From Microbacterium salitolerans (lineage in GTDB: Bacteria > Actinomycetota > Actinomycetes > Actinomycetales > Microbacteriaceae): a stretch of DNA of 64,000 nucleotides. Shown here one piece after another: positions 26,444 through 35,306 of this stretch; the stretch's first letter is position 1; every line of letters starts with the position of its first letter. The position numbers and the translations under genes were made by a program. Location of the stretch: positions 434,001 through 498,000 of the forward strand of contig NZ_JAHKSH010000003.1 in the NCBI RefSeq assembly GCF_019720895.1, read 5' to 3'. The notes below the pieces were generated by a model. The model did not search any database. It was not told where the DNA came from and saw only the letters and a list, made by a program, of their open reading frames with translations.

Positions 26444-27358
26444 TCAGATGAAGGCGGGCAGGTCCTGCCAGGCGGCCGGGGCGTCGGAGACGCCGTCGCG
26501 GATGACCGTGCCCTCGATGAGGCCGTAGGGGCGGTCGTCGGCGATGAAGACCTCGCCGGCGTTCTCGAGGCCGAAGCGCGCGAGGTCGTACACGAAGTGG
26601 TGCGCGTTCGGCATCGTGAAGCGGATCTCCGCGAGCTCGGGGCGGGCCGCGATCGCCGCCTTCCCCATCTCGTAGAGGGTCTGCTGCAGCGCGAGCGAGT
26701 GCACGTCGGCGAAGCGGTCGAGCAGCACCTGGCACACCTCGTCGTAGAGACCGTTGTAGTCGATGCCCGCCTCGACGGCCTCCGGCAGGTAGCGCCAGCG
26801 ACCCGTCACGCTCGTCGCCATGATGCGATCGTCCGTCTCGGGCAGCGTCGTGAACTCGGTCTTGGGGTAGCCCGAGAACTCGGATCCGGTCGACTTCAGC
26901 ACCATGAGATCCTTCACGCCGCCCGTCACGTGCGTCTCGCCGCTCGCGACCTGCACCGCGGCGAGGCGCGTCGCCCGCCCGTTGCGGACGAACGAGTGAT
27001 CCTCGCCCGGGCCGCCGGAGGCGATCCGATCCCACGCGTACTGCTCGGCCTGCCACAGTCCGCCGTCGATCCAGTCGAACTCGCTCGTGAAATGATCCGC
27101 GAGGGTCTGCAGGAACTGCTCGGGGGAGCGCACGCCGTGGAGCTTCGCGAACGCGAACACCGTGTTCTTCTGGGTGTCGGTCGCGATGATCTTCGCGTTG
27201 TCGCCTGAGAGGAAGGAGTCGGCCAGGTCGCCGCGCAGCTGCGAGGTGACGTTGAGGTCGGCGATCTCGTGGCGCGCGGTGTCGCGGGTGATGCGCACGA
27301 GGCGCACCTCGGCCTTGCCGTACTTGTTCGGCCCCAGACGCACGGAGACGTCGCTCAT
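26444..27358 (-). CDS. pucL: Urate oxidase (uricase)
   Basis: Cofactor-free uricase oxidises urate to 5-hydroxyisourate. The 304-residue protein contains both tunnelling-fold halves. Catalytic-site residues are visible as K15 in NKYGKAEVRL and T60-D61 in IIATDTQKNT, with NAHHFVYDLARFGL near the C terminus carrying the conserved His. The ATG lies 2 bp after the stop of the HIU hydrolase gene. It is the third gene of the uraD-pucM-pucL minus-strand operon, which runs the three consecutive steps from urate to S-allantoin in reverse gene order. Confidence 0.97.
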   Translation of the reverse strand: MSDVSVRLGPNKYGKAEVRLVRITRDTARHEIADLNVTSQLRGDLADSFLSGDNAKIIATDTQKNTVFAFAKLHGVRSPEQFLQTLADHFTSEFDWIDGGLWQAEQYAWDRIASGGPGEDHSFVRNGRATRLAAVQVASGETHVTGGVKDLMVLKSTGSEFSGYPKTEFTTLPETDDRIMATSVTGRWRYLPEAVEAGIDYNGLYDEVCQVLLDRFADVHSLALQQTLYEMGKAAIAARPELAEIRFTMPNAHHFVYDLARFGLENAGEVFIADDRPYGLIEGTVIRDGVSDAPAAWQDLPAFI

Positions 27359-27359
27359 G

Positions 27360-27680
27360 TCAGCTCCCTCGGTAGGTGGAATAGGCGAACGGGCTGAGGA
27401 GGATCGGCACGTGACAGTGCCGATCGTCGGAGACCGTGAACGTGACCGTCACGAACGGGTAGAAGGCGTCGATGCCGCGCGCCTCGAAGTGCGCGCGTGT
27501 CTCGAAGCGGAGCGTGTAGTCGCCCGGATCGAGGACGTCAGGGCCGAGGCCCGCGCGCCCGTCGTCGTCGGTGACGCCGTCGGCGATCGCGGTTCCGTCG
27601 ACCGCGGTGAGCGACAGCCGGATCCCCGGGGCGGGCGCGCCCTGCGCGGCGTCGAGAACGTGCGTGGTGAGGTGCGGCAT
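27360..27680 (-). CDS. pucM: 5-Hydroxyisourate hydrolase
   Basis: This transthyretin-like enzyme hydrolyses 5-hydroxyisourate to OHCU. The 106-residue chain has the N-terminal HLTTHVLDAAQG with the active-site His, a central TLRFETRAHFEARG with the conserved Arg, HCHVPILLSPFAYSTYRGS, and the family-defining YRGS C terminus. ATG at 27678-27680 overlaps the uraD stop (TGATG); the longer open frame overlaps uraD and is not used. Confidence 0.96.
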   Translation of the reverse strand: MPHLTTHVLDAAQGAPAPGIRLSLTAVDGTAIADGVTDDDGRAGLGPDVLDPGDYTLRFETRAHFEARGIDAFYPFVTVTFTVSDDRHCHVPILLSPFAYSTYRGS

Positions 27681-28198
27681 CAGGGTGCTTCCGGCGTGGC
27701 GTCGTCGTCGATCGCGTCCTCGAGGCGCAGCTGCGCGATCTGCGCGAGCTGGTACGCGGCCTCGTGCCACTCGGTCTCGGGATCGGATTCGAGGCGGCGT
27801 TCGAGCTCGGCGAGGATCTCCTCGGGGGAGCGGCCCGCCGCGCGGATGAGGAAGACCCGACCGAACCTCTCCTCGTACGCCGCGTTGCCGTCGGCGATGC
27901 GCTGCACGATGTCGTCGGCGGCCCGCTGCACGGCCGACTGCTCGTGCCGCGAGTGGTCGGCGTTCGCGCCTTCTGCGGTGACGCGGTCGCCGATGCGCGG
28001 GTGGTGCGCGAGGGCGGCGTCGACGTCGTCCTCCGTCCACTCCTTCGCGAGGCGGCCGGCGAGATCCTCGAGGTCCTCGACGGCGTCGAACGGGCGAGCC
28101 TCGACGATCGCACGGGTCCACGCGGGCACGTCGGCCCACACGCGCACGATCTCTCGAGCCTCGTCGGCAGGAAGCTGGTTGAATTCGGCGATGAGCAC
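27680..28198 (-). CDS. uraD: OHCU decarboxylase
   Basis: UraD decarboxylates 2-oxo-4-hydroxy-4-carboxy-5-ureidoimidazoline to S-allantoin. The 172-residue helical protein has the active-site HHPRIG motif (H65-G70), ADHSRHEQSAV with the catalytic-pocket residues, and NAAYEERFGRVFLIRAAGRSPEEIL. The GTG start at 28196-28198 is supported by TAGCCT 6 nt upstream. It is the first gene of the urate-to-allantoin operon. Confidence 0.95.
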   Translation of the reverse strand: MLIAEFNQLPADEAREIVRVWADVPAWTRAIVEARPFDAVEDLEDLAGRLAKEWTEDDVDAALAHHPRIGDRVTAEGANADHSRHEQSAVQRAADDIVQRIADGNAAYEERFGRVFLIRAAGRSPEEILAELERRLESDPETEWHEAAYQLAQIAQLRLEDAIDDDATPEAP

Positions 28199-28204
28199 GC
28201 GCCC

Positions 28205-28210
28205 AGGCTA
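28205..28210 (-). promoter_or_regulatory. -10 box of the uraD-pucM-pucL operon (leaderless)
   Basis: TAGCCT on the minus strand lies 6 nt before the GTG of uraD, in the 67-bp gap to the GntR gene. Confidence 0.5.
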
Positions 28211-28265
28211 ACCGCGGGATCGTTTCCCGTGTGTTGCGGGCGCCAGAAGGGGGCCGCGGGACCCG

Positions 28266-28958
28266 TCACGCGCGCGATGCTCCCCGGCGTCGCCGCGGCG
28301 CGGGCGCCTCGGCGGGAAGACGGTCGACGAGCAGGGGGAGCGACTCGACAGCGGCGCGCTCGACGTGTGCGGCCATCAGCATCGTGGCGAGCTCGCGCCG
28401 TCCGTCGACGACGGCGTCCACGATGTCCTTGTGCTCGCGCCACATCGACGGGGTGTCGCGCTCGGGCGTCAGGCGGAACAGCCAGCGCACCCGTCCGCTC
28501 AGCAGTCCGCTCATGCGCTGGAGGAGCGCATGCCCGGAGAGGGCCAGGATCTCGTCGTGGAGATCGGAGTTCCGCGTGGAGGGCGGGGGATCGCTCGCGT
28601 CGGCGTGCGCATTCTGCAGAGCGTCGAGAAGACGGGCTGTGTCGGCGCCGTCGGCGGCGCGATCTGCGGCGAAGCCCGCCGCGAGCGGTTCGAGCTGACG
28701 GCGGAGGTCGAACACCTCGCGGGCGTCGGCGAGCGTGAAGGTGTGGACGATGGAGCCCCGGCGCGGGCGGGACACCGCGAAGCCCTCCGCTTCGAGAATC
28801 GGCAGCGCCTCTCGGACGGGGATCCGCGACACCTGCAGCCGCTCGGCGATGTCGCGCTCGTTGAGGCGCGCGCCCATGGCGATCTCGCCCGTGATGATCT
28901 GCTCGCGCAGATGGTGGGCGATGCGGGCGGGAAGCCCAGACGGGGTCTCCGGAGTCAT
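28266..28958 (-). CDS. GntR-family (FadR/FCD) transcriptional regulator
   Basis: The 230-residue protein has an N-terminal winged helix (HHLREQIITGEIAMGARLNERDIAERLQVSRIPVREALPILEAEG, about 14-58) followed by an FCD helical effector domain. The domain carries the metal-binding pattern D...H (SDLHDEI) with later histidines in REHKDI and AAHVERA. It is divergent from the importer/ureide operon at 29140 and, by position, probably its regulator, sensing a ureide or related acid. The ATG at 28956-28958 is preferred over an upstream extension that has no regulator-like sequence and runs over likely operator sites. Confidence 0.9.
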   Translation of the reverse strand: MTPETPSGLPARIAHHLREQIITGEIAMGARLNERDIAERLQVSRIPVREALPILEAEGFAVSRPRRGSIVHTFTLADAREVFDLRRQLEPLAAGFAADRAADGADTARLLDALQNAHADASDPPPSTRNSDLHDEILALSGHALLQRMSGLLSGRVRWLFRLTPERDTPSMWREHKDIVDAVVDGRRELATMLMAAHVERAAVESLPLLVDRLPAEAPAPRRRRGASRA

Positions 28959-28991
28959 GCGGGAATCTTCGCAGGCGGGGCTCGTTCCGCC

Positions 28992-29008
28992 GGTATGGCA
29001 TGCCAAAC
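28992..29008. promoter_or_regulatory. Probable GntR operator, site 1
   Basis: The palindrome TGGCATGCCA (28996-29005) is extended to GTTTGGCATGCCATACC on the minus strand. It shares GTTTGGYAT with site 2 at 29045, and both lie between the GntR gene and the operon it faces. Confidence 0.5.
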
Positions 29009-29044
29009 AAGTCAAAGTGTCACATGTCGGACTCAAATGGCGCT

Positions 29045-29060
29045 GTTTGGTATTCAAAAA
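29045..29060. promoter_or_regulatory. Probable GntR operator, site 2
   Basis: GTTTGGTATTCAAAAA resembles site 1 (GTTTGGCATGCC), inverted relative to it and about 50 bp away. The spacing of near five helical turns would allow looping or cooperative binding. Confidence 0.45.
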
Positions 29061-29125
29061 TGACACCACGGTAAGGCTTCTGTGACGAACGGATTACGCG
29101 GGCCGGATCCGGCTGTGCGGGCCCC

Positions 29126-29131
29126 TAACGT
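29126..29131 (+). promoter_or_regulatory. -10 box of the ureide-region importer operon
   Basis: TAACGT lies 8 nt before the GTG start of the first permease gene, fitting the leaderless or near-leaderless pattern of the window. Confidence 0.45.
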
Positions 29132-29139
29132 CACTTCTC

Positions 29140-30057
29140 GTGACCGCTTATCTCCTCCGCCGACTCGTGCTGGCGCTCGTGACGATCTTCCTCGTCGCGA
29201 CGATCGCCTTCGCACTCGGCCGCGCGACGGGCGAACCCGCGGCCCTCCTGCTGCCGGACAGCGCGACGGCCGACGACGTCGCGGCGCTCAACAGCACCCT
29301 GGGGTTCGACCGCCCGCTTCTCGTCCAGTACCTCGCGACGCTCGGAGGAATCGTCGTCGGCGACTTCGGCGACTCCTACCGCCTGCGTGAGCCTGCGCTC
29401 GGCCTCGTGCTCGAGCGGCTTCCCGCGACGTTCGAACTCGCCCTGTGGTCGTTCGTCATCGGCTTCGCGCTCGCCCTCGTCGTCGCGCTGCTCATCCAGC
29501 TGACCGGCAGCCGCGCTCTGCGTGCGATCGCCAACTGGTGCGGCGCGCTCCGCCAGTCGGTGCCCGACTTCTTCTTCGGCCTGCTGCTCGTGCTCGTGTT
29601 CGCGGTGATGCTCGGGGTCCTGCCCTCGCTCGGCCGCACCAGCCCGGAGAGCCTCGTGCTCCCGGTGCTCACCCTCACGACCGGTCAGTTCGTGATGTAC
29701 CTGCGTCTGCTCGACGCGGCCCTGAGCGAGCAGGCCGGGCTCGACTACGTGCGCACGGCCTTCGCGCAGGGGAGGCGCCGCGAGGCGATCCTCGTCACGC
29801 AGATGCTGCCCAACGCGCTGCTGCCCGTGCTCGGCATGGCCGGGCTCAACCTCGGCGGTCTTCTCGGGGGCACGGTCGTCGTCGAGGTCGTCTTCGCATG
29901 GCCGGGTCTCGGCCAGCTACTCACCGACGCGGTGAGCCAGCGCGACTTCCCGATCGTGCAGGCCGGGCTGCTGTTCGTCGCGCTGATGTTCATCGTCGTG
30001 AACACCCTCGTCGACATGCTCGTGTTCCGCATCGACCCGAGGACGGCCGCCGCATGA
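29140..30057 (+). CDS. Dpp-type ABC transporter permease 1
   Basis: The 305-residue protein is a DppB-like permease: an N-terminal helix, a periplasmic loop with TLGFDRPLLVQYLATLGGIVVGDFGDSYR, then five helices. The ATPase-contact loop is YVRTAFAQGRRREAILVTQMLPNALLPV, and the end is FPIVQAGLLFVALMFIVVNTLVDMLVFRIDPR. It begins the long plus-strand operon with permease 2, fused ATPase, binding protein and ureide enzymes, so the imported substrate is probably a ureide, hydantoin or small amide. The GTG start is favoured by the -10 box 8 nt upstream and overlaps nothing. Confidence 0.92.
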   Translation: MTAYLLRRLVLALVTIFLVATIAFALGRATGEPAALLLPDSATADDVAALNSTLGFDRPLLVQYLATLGGIVVGDFGDSYRLREPALGLVLERLPATFELALWSFVIGFALALVVALLIQLTGSRALRAIANWCGALRQSVPDFFFGLLLVLVFAVMLGVLPSLGRTSPESLVLPVLTLTTGQFVMYLRLLDAALSEQAGLDYVRTAFAQGRRREAILVTQMLPNALLPVLGMAGLNLGGLLGGTVVVEVVFAWPGLGQLLTDAVSQRDFPIVQAGLLFVALMFIVVNTLVDMLVFRIDPRTAAA

Positions 30058-30947
30058 CCGCGCAGATCTCCGCTCCCCTCGCCGAATCTTCGGCCGTCGC
30101 CACGCGTCGACCGCGGATGCGCCTGACCCCCTCGGCCATCGTCGGCGTCGTGATGCTCGCCGCCGTCGCCCTGCTCGCCGCTGTGCCCCCGCTGCTGCCG
30201 GGGTTCGCTCCCATGGCGCAGGATCTGTCGTCGGTGCTGCTCGCGCCCCTGGAGGATCCGGCTCATCCGCTCGGAACCGACGCGCTCGGTCGCGACCTGT
30301 TCGATCGGCTCTCGCTCGCGACATCCGTGACGCTCGGGATCACGCTCGCGATCGTCTGCATGAACGCGGTCATCGGCACCGCCGTCGGCGTGTTCGCCGG
30401 CTACTTCGGCGGGCGCATCGAGAACGTCGTGTCGGTGATGAGCAACGTGACCCTCGCGATGCCGGTCGTGCTGCTGCTCATCGCCATCTGCGCCGTCCTC
30501 CGCCCGAGCGCGGGGCTCACGATCCTCGTGCTCGGCTGCACGTGGTGGGTCGGATACGCCCGCGTCACGCGGAACGTGACCGCGTCCCTGCGGCGACAGG
30601 ACTTCGTCGTCTCGCCCCTGACGCAGGGCGGCGACACGGCCTGGGTGCTCGTCCACCACATCGTGCCCAACGTCTGGCCGCACACCCTGATCATCGCGGT
30701 CACCGACATCTCGACGATCGTGCTGCTCGAGTCCTCGCTCGAGTACCTCGGCCTCGGCGTGCAGCCGCCCATTCCGAGCTGGGGCGGGATGATCTTCGAC
30801 GGTCAGAAGCACCTCGGCACCGACCCCTGGATCTCGATCCTCCCCGGGCTCGCGATGTTCCTCGCGGTCGCGGGTGCCCAGTTCCTCAGCCACCAGTTCA
30901 CCGCCGAGGGCCGCGGAGTCCTCCTGCGCCGGGGAGGCATGTCATGA
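30054..30947 (+). CDS. Dpp-type ABC transporter permease 2
   Basis: The 297-residue DppC-like permease has a cytoplasmic N-terminal tail, a first helix at about 28-48, and HPLGTDALGRDLFDRLSLATSVTL, the classic DppC motif after the first periplasmic loop. The EAA-like loop is RRQDFVVSPLTQGGDTAWVLVHHIVPNVWP and the end is SSLEYLGLGVQPPIPSWGGMIFDG. It overlaps both neighbours by 4 bp (ATGA), so the membrane and ATPase parts are translationally coupled. Confidence 0.92.
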   Translation: MTAQISAPLAESSAVATRRPRMRLTPSAIVGVVMLAAVALLAAVPPLLPGFAPMAQDLSSVLLAPLEDPAHPLGTDALGRDLFDRLSLATSVTLGITLAIVCMNAVIGTAVGVFAGYFGGRIENVVSVMSNVTLAMPVVLLLIAICAVLRPSAGLTILVLGCTWWVGYARVTRNVTASLRRQDFVVSPLTQGGDTAWVLVHHIVPNVWPHTLIIAVTDISTIVLLESSLEYLGLGVQPPIPSWGGMIFDGQKHLGTDPWISILPGLAMFLAVAGAQFLSHQFTAEGRGVLLRRGGMS

Positions 30948-32542
30948 CCAGCGTGCTCACGATCGACGACCTCGTGATCGAGGCGACGGGGGCGAGCGGT
31001 CCCCGCACCCTCGTCCGCGGAGTGTCCCTCGAGGTGGCCCCCGGCGAAGCGCTCGGCGTGGTCGGGGAGTCGGGCTCCGGCAAGAGCCTGACCATGCTCG
31101 CGTCGATGGGCCTGCTCCCGGCCGGCGTGCGTCGTGTCGCCGGCACGATCACGCTGGACGGGCAGGACATCACCACCTTCGACGAACGGCGGATGCGCAG
31201 GATCCGCGGGCGAGCCGCGGCCATGGTGTTCCAGGATCCGATGTCCGCGCTCGACCCGCTCCGGTCGGTCGGGGCGCAGGTCGCGACCGCGGTGCGGGTG
31301 CACCAGCCGCAGCTCTCCCGTCGGCAGGCGCGGGGGCGCGCACTCGAGCTCCTCACGGCCGTGGGCGTCCGCGATGCCGCTGAGCGTGCGGTCACGCGTC
31401 CGCACCAGTGGTCAGGCGGCATGCGCCAGCGCGCCATGATCGCGATGGCGATGGCGCACGACCCCGTGCTTCTCATCGCCGACGAGCCCACCACGGCGCT
31501 CGACGTCACCGTGCAGGCGCAGGTGATGGATCTCATCGACGAGGTGCGGGACCGCACGGGCAGCGCTCTCGTGCTGATCACGCACGATCTGGGCCTCGTC
31601 GCCCAGCACACCGACCGGATCGCAGTGATGACGGACGGGCGCATCGTCGAGCGCGGCGAGACGCTGTCGGTGCTGCACGACCCGAGCGATGTCTACACGG
31701 AGCGCCTGCTTGCGGCACGACCCGAGGCGATGGAGCCGTCGCGCTCGCCGCAGTCCGGCTCGCCCGATCTCGCCCTGCGCGCCGACGACATCGTCGTCGA
31801 GTATCCGGGCCCGCGCGGAACCCCTGTGCGCGCCGTCGACGGCGTCTCGGTGCGCGTCGAGGCGGGCGAGACCGTCGCGATCGTCGGCGAATCCGGCTGC
31901 GGGAAGTCGTCGCTCGCGCGGGCGATCCTCGGGATCCATCCCGCGACGTCCGGGGTCGTCGCCATCGGCGGCGAGCAGGTCGCGCTGTCGCTCGCGGCCC
32001 GCAGCGCCCGCCAGCGAGAGGGCGCGCAGCTCGTCTTCCAGGATCCGTACTCGGCTCTCGATCCGCGCCTCACCGTGGCCGACATCGTGGCGGAGCCCCT
32101 GCGGATCCGGCGGTCCTATCAGCCGGAGCGCGTCCGACGTCTGCTGGCCGATGTCGGACTCGACGACAGCTTCGCGCAGCGCACCCCCGGCCAGCTGTCG
32201 GGCGGCCAGCGGCAGCGCGTCGGCATCGCTCGCGCGCTCGCGCTGCACCCGCGTCTGCTCGTGCTCGACGAGCCGGTCTCCGCGCTCGATGTGTCGATCC
32301 AGGCGCAGGTGCTCGAGCTGCTCGACGACCTGCAGCGCACTCACGGCCTCGGCTACCTCTTCATCTCCCACGACCTCGGGGTCATCCGCAACATCGCCGA
32401 CCGGGTCGTCGTGATGGAGCAGGGCCGCGTCGTCGAGGAGGCCGCCACCGCTGACATCTTCGATGACCCACAGCACCCCCGCACGCGCGCACTGCTCGAC
32501 GCCGTGCCGCGCATCCCCGCACCGCTCTCACTCCGCTCCTGA
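30944..32542 (+). CDS. Dpp-type ABC transporter, fused DppD-DppF ATPase
   Basis: The 532-residue protein is a head-to-tail fusion of two oligopeptide-type ATPases. Domain 1 (about 1-255) has GESGSGKSL, WSGGMRQRAMIAMAM and LLIADEPTTALDVT. Domain 2 (about 275-525) has GESGCGKSS, LSGGQRQRVGIARAL and LLVLDEPVSALDVS. Both sites appear intact. The C-terminal part has the HPRTRALLDAVPR tail of the DppD/DppF family. It drives import of the ligand delivered by the lipoprotein encoded 14 bp downstream. Confidence 0.93.
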   Translation: MTSVLTIDDLVIEATGASGPRTLVRGVSLEVAPGEALGVVGESGSGKSLTMLASMGLLPAGVRRVAGTITLDGQDITTFDERRMRRIRGRAAAMVFQDPMSALDPLRSVGAQVATAVRVHQPQLSRRQARGRALELLTAVGVRDAAERAVTRPHQWSGGMRQRAMIAMAMAHDPVLLIADEPTTALDVTVQAQVMDLIDEVRDRTGSALVLITHDLGLVAQHTDRIAVMTDGRIVERGETLSVLHDPSDVYTERLLAARPEAMEPSRSPQSGSPDLALRADDIVVEYPGPRGTPVRAVDGVSVRVEAGETVAIVGESGCGKSSLARAILGIHPATSGVVAIGGEQVALSLAARSARQREGAQLVFQDPYSALDPRLTVADIVAEPLRIRRSYQPERVRRLLADVGLDDSFAQRTPGQLSGGQRQRVGIARALALHPRLLVLDEPVSALDVSIQAQVLELLDDLQRTHGLGYLFISHDLGVIRNIADRVVVMEQGRVVEEAATADIFDDPQHPRTRALLDAVPRIPAPLSLRS

Positions 32543-32556
32543 TCGAAAGAGGACTC

Positions 32557-34101
32557 ATGATCCGCACCAGACGCCGCCTGCTCGCGGCCGGCTCTCTCAT
32601 CGCCCTCGGCGGCCTCGCGCTCACCGCATGCGCCGGAGGGTTCGACGACGCCGAGAGCGCATCGGGCGACAGCAGTGGTGCGCCGACGACCATCGTCGCC
32701 GCCCTGCCCACCGACCCCACATCGATGGATCCCCTGCAGTCAGGGTCGCTCGTCGTGCTGTCGGTGTTCTTCCACACCTTCGACCAGCTCGTCACGATCA
32801 CGCCCGAGGGCGACCTCGAATCCCGCCTGGCGAAGGAGTGGACCCCCAACGACGACGTCACGCAGTGGGACTTCGTGCTGAACGAGGGCGTCACGGCGAG
32901 CAACGGCGAGGCCATCACGGCCGAGGACGTGGTGTTCTCCTACGAAACGATCCTCGGAGACCCGGCGAGCGAGAATCACGCATACCTCAGCTCGCTCGCG
33001 TCCGTCGAGGCCGTCGACGAGCACACCGTGAGGTTCCACCTGACGGCGCCGTTCTCGGCGTTCCCGCGCAACACGTCGCTGATCTCGATCGTGCCCGCCG
33101 ACACGTACGAGGAGATGGGCGCGTCGGCGTTCGCGCAGGATCCCGTGGGATCCGGCCCCTACGTGTTCGAGAGCGTGCAGAAGGGCGTCGCCTACGACCT
33201 CGCGCGCAATGACGACTACTGGGGGCAGGCGCCGGCGATCGAGTCGATCTCGATGCAGCCCGTGGCCTCCGACGAGTCGCGCGTGAACGGCGTGCTGTCC
33301 GGCAGCCTCGACGTCGCACAGATCGGGCCCACGCAGGTGTCGAGCGTCGAGGACGGCGCGCAGGCGCAGGTGCACTCCGAGCTGTCGAACGGCGTCGTCT
33401 TCCTCGGGGTGAACTCGACGCAGGGCCCGCTGGCGGATCCGCTGGTTCGCGAGGCGGTGTCGCTGGCCATCGACAAGGAGGCGATCTCCGACAGCCTGCT
33501 GATGGGCCTCGCCGAGCCGGCCACCGCGATGCTCGCGCCCGCCGTCGAGGGATTCTCCGACGAGGTCACCGATACCGGGTACGACCCCGATCGCGCGCAG
33601 GAGCTGCTCGATGAGGCCGGGTACTCCGGGGCGACGATCGACTTCGACTACGCGACAGACGGGCGGATCCCCCTGTCATCGGAGGTGGCGCAGACCGTGC
33701 AGGCCTCTCTCGAGGATGTCGGATTCTCCGTGCAGATGAACGGCTCCGACCAGGAGAGCCACACCCTGAAGGTGCGCAACAAGGAGTTCACCGGCATCTA
33801 CCTCAACACCTGGGCGCCCTCGACCGTCGACGGCGACCTGCCGCTGACCGACTTCTATGAGCCCGACGGCAACAACAACTACGCGCAGGATCCGCGCACC
33901 GCGGAGCTCGCGGTCGAGCAGCGCGGTGTCGTCGGCGAGGAGCGCGAGGCGGTGTTCCGCGAGCTGCTGCAGTACAGCAACGACGAGGGGTACTTCGTGC
34001 CGCTGTATGTTCCGATGAACAGCTTCGCGACCGACCCGGCGCTGCAGTTCACCCCGCGGGCCGACGGCCAGTTCGACTTCCACGAGACGAGTTTCGAATG
34101 A
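32557..34101 (+). CDS. Family 5 extracellular solute-binding lipoprotein
   Basis: The 514-residue protein has a lipoprotein signal ending LTAC (C25), then the SBP_bac_5 fold: PTSMDPLQSGSLVVLSVFFHTFDQLVTITPEGDLESRLAKEW, ITAEDVVFSYETIL and DPVGSGPYVFESVQKG. SLAIDKEAISDSLLMGLAEPATAMLAP follows. Family members bind peptides, nickel, glycans or opine-like compounds. Being inside an operon for ureide breakdown, it probably binds a ureide or N-carbamoyl compound. It is preceded by GAAAGAGGA, a good ribosome site. Confidence 0.93.
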   Translation: MIRTRRRLLAAGSLIALGGLALTACAGGFDDAESASGDSSGAPTTIVAALPTDPTSMDPLQSGSLVVLSVFFHTFDQLVTITPEGDLESRLAKEWTPNDDVTQWDFVLNEGVTASNGEAITAEDVVFSYETILGDPASENHAYLSSLASVEAVDEHTVRFHLTAPFSAFPRNTSLISIVPADTYEEMGASAFAQDPVGSGPYVFESVQKGVAYDLARNDDYWGQAPAIESISMQPVASDESRVNGVLSGSLDVAQIGPTQVSSVEDGAQAQVHSELSNGVVFLGVNSTQGPLADPLVREAVSLAIDKEAISDSLLMGLAEPATAMLAPAVEGFSDEVTDTGYDPDRAQELLDEAGYSGATIDFDYATDGRIPLSSEVAQTVQASLEDVGFSVQMNGSDQESHTLKVRNKEFTGIYLNTWAPSTVDGDLPLTDFYEPDGNNNYAQDPRTAELAVEQRGVVGEEREAVFRELLQYSNDEGYFVPLYVPMNSFATDPALQFTPRADGQFDFHETSFE

Positions 34102-35306
34102 CGCTTCTGGCCGACGTTCGACCCTGGGGCGGCGAGCGCTCCGACGTGCTGATCTCGCAGGGGAGGATCTCCGAGATCCTCCCCGCCGGGACCGGGTCGG
34201 CTTCGCCCGACACGGTCGACGGCCGCGGACGGATCCTCCTGCCCTCGTTCAGCGATGTGCACGTGCATCTCGACTCCTCGCGCATCGGGCTGCCCTTCCG
34301 GCCCCACACCGGCGCACCCGGCGTGTGGAACATGATGCTCAACGACCGGAACCACTGGCGCGACGCGGAGGAGAGCATCGCGTGGCGCGCGACCGAGACG
34401 CTGGGGCGGATGATCGCCCGCGGCGCGACGCAGGTCCGCACCTACGCGCAGGTCGACGTCGACACCGGGCTCGAGAAGCTCGACGGCGTGCTCGCGGCGA
34501 AGGAGACGCACGCCGAGCGGGCGGACGTCACGATCATGGCGTTCCCGCAGGCCGGCCTCCTGCGCGAGGACGGATCCGCCGACGTGCTCGCGCGGGCGAT
34601 GGAGAACGGCGCGGACGTCGTCGGCGGCATCGATCCGTGCGCGCTCGATCGCGACCCCGCGAAGCACCTCGACATCGTGTTCGACCTCGCCGAGCGCTTC
34701 CACGCGCCGATCGACATCCACCTGCATGAGCCCGACCAGCTCGCGAAGTTCTCGACCGAGCTGATCCTCGAGCGGATCCGTGCGCTCGACATGCGCGGAC
34801 GCGTCACGATCTCGCACGGCTACGGACTCGGGAAGCTCCCGGAAGCCGAGCTGCGACCTCTGCTCGAGCAGTTCCGCGAATGGGACGTCGCGATGGCCAC
34901 CATCGCCCCGACGACGTCGCTGCCCACGCTGCTCCTCGCCGAGCACGGGATCCGGCTGGGGCTCGGACAGGACGGGCAGCGAGACTACTGGTCGCCCTAC
35001 GGCAACTGCGACATGCTCGACCGCACGTGGCAGCTGGCGTTCACGAACGGCTTCCGTCGAGACGACCACATCGAACACGCCGTCGCGATCGCGACGATGG
35101 GAGGCCGTGCGGTCCTCGGCACCGCGCCGACGCTCGCCGGGGTGGAGGATCGACCGGGCCTCGCCGTGGGAGATCCCGCCGATCTCGTGCTGGTGGCGGG
35201 CGACACGGTGACCGCCGCCGTGATGGACCGCGACCCCGACCGCACGGTGCTCCATCGCGGCGTCGTGGTGGCCGACGGGCTCGAACTCGTGGGCGCGGGC
35301 GCATGA
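34098..35306 (+). CDS. Cytosine-deaminase-like amidohydrolase
   Basis: The 402-residue metal-dependent hydrolase matches E. coli cytosine deaminase CodA at the active site. H55 and H57 (DVHVHLD), H208 and E211 (DIHLHEPD) and H240 (SHGYG) equal CodA H61, H63, H214, E217 and H246 with a constant offset of 6; D292 (LGQDGQRDYW) corresponds to D313. It therefore deaminates or hydrolyses a cyclic amidine or imide ring. Cytosine, isoguanine, creatinine-like or hydantoin-imine substrates are possible. It overlaps the binding-protein stop by 4 bp and lies before an ornithine-cyclodeaminase-like gene. Confidence 0.85.
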   Translation: MTLLADVRPWGGERSDVLISQGRISEILPAGTGSASPDTVDGRGRILLPSFSDVHVHLDSSRIGLPFRPHTGAPGVWNMMLNDRNHWRDAEESIAWRATETLGRMIARGATQVRTYAQVDVDTGLEKLDGVLAAKETHAERADVTIMAFPQAGLLREDGSADVLARAMENGADVVGGIDPCALDRDPAKHLDIVFDLAERFHAPIDIHLHEPDQLAKFSTELILERIRALDMRGRVTISHGYGLGKLPEAELRPLLEQFREWDVAMATIAPTTSLPTLLLAEHGIRLGLGQDGQRDYWSPYGNCDMLDRTWQLAFTNGFRRDDHIEHAVAIATMGGRAVLGTAPTLAGVEDRPGLAVGDPADLVLVAGDTVTAAVMDRDPDRTVLHRGVVVADGLELVGAGA

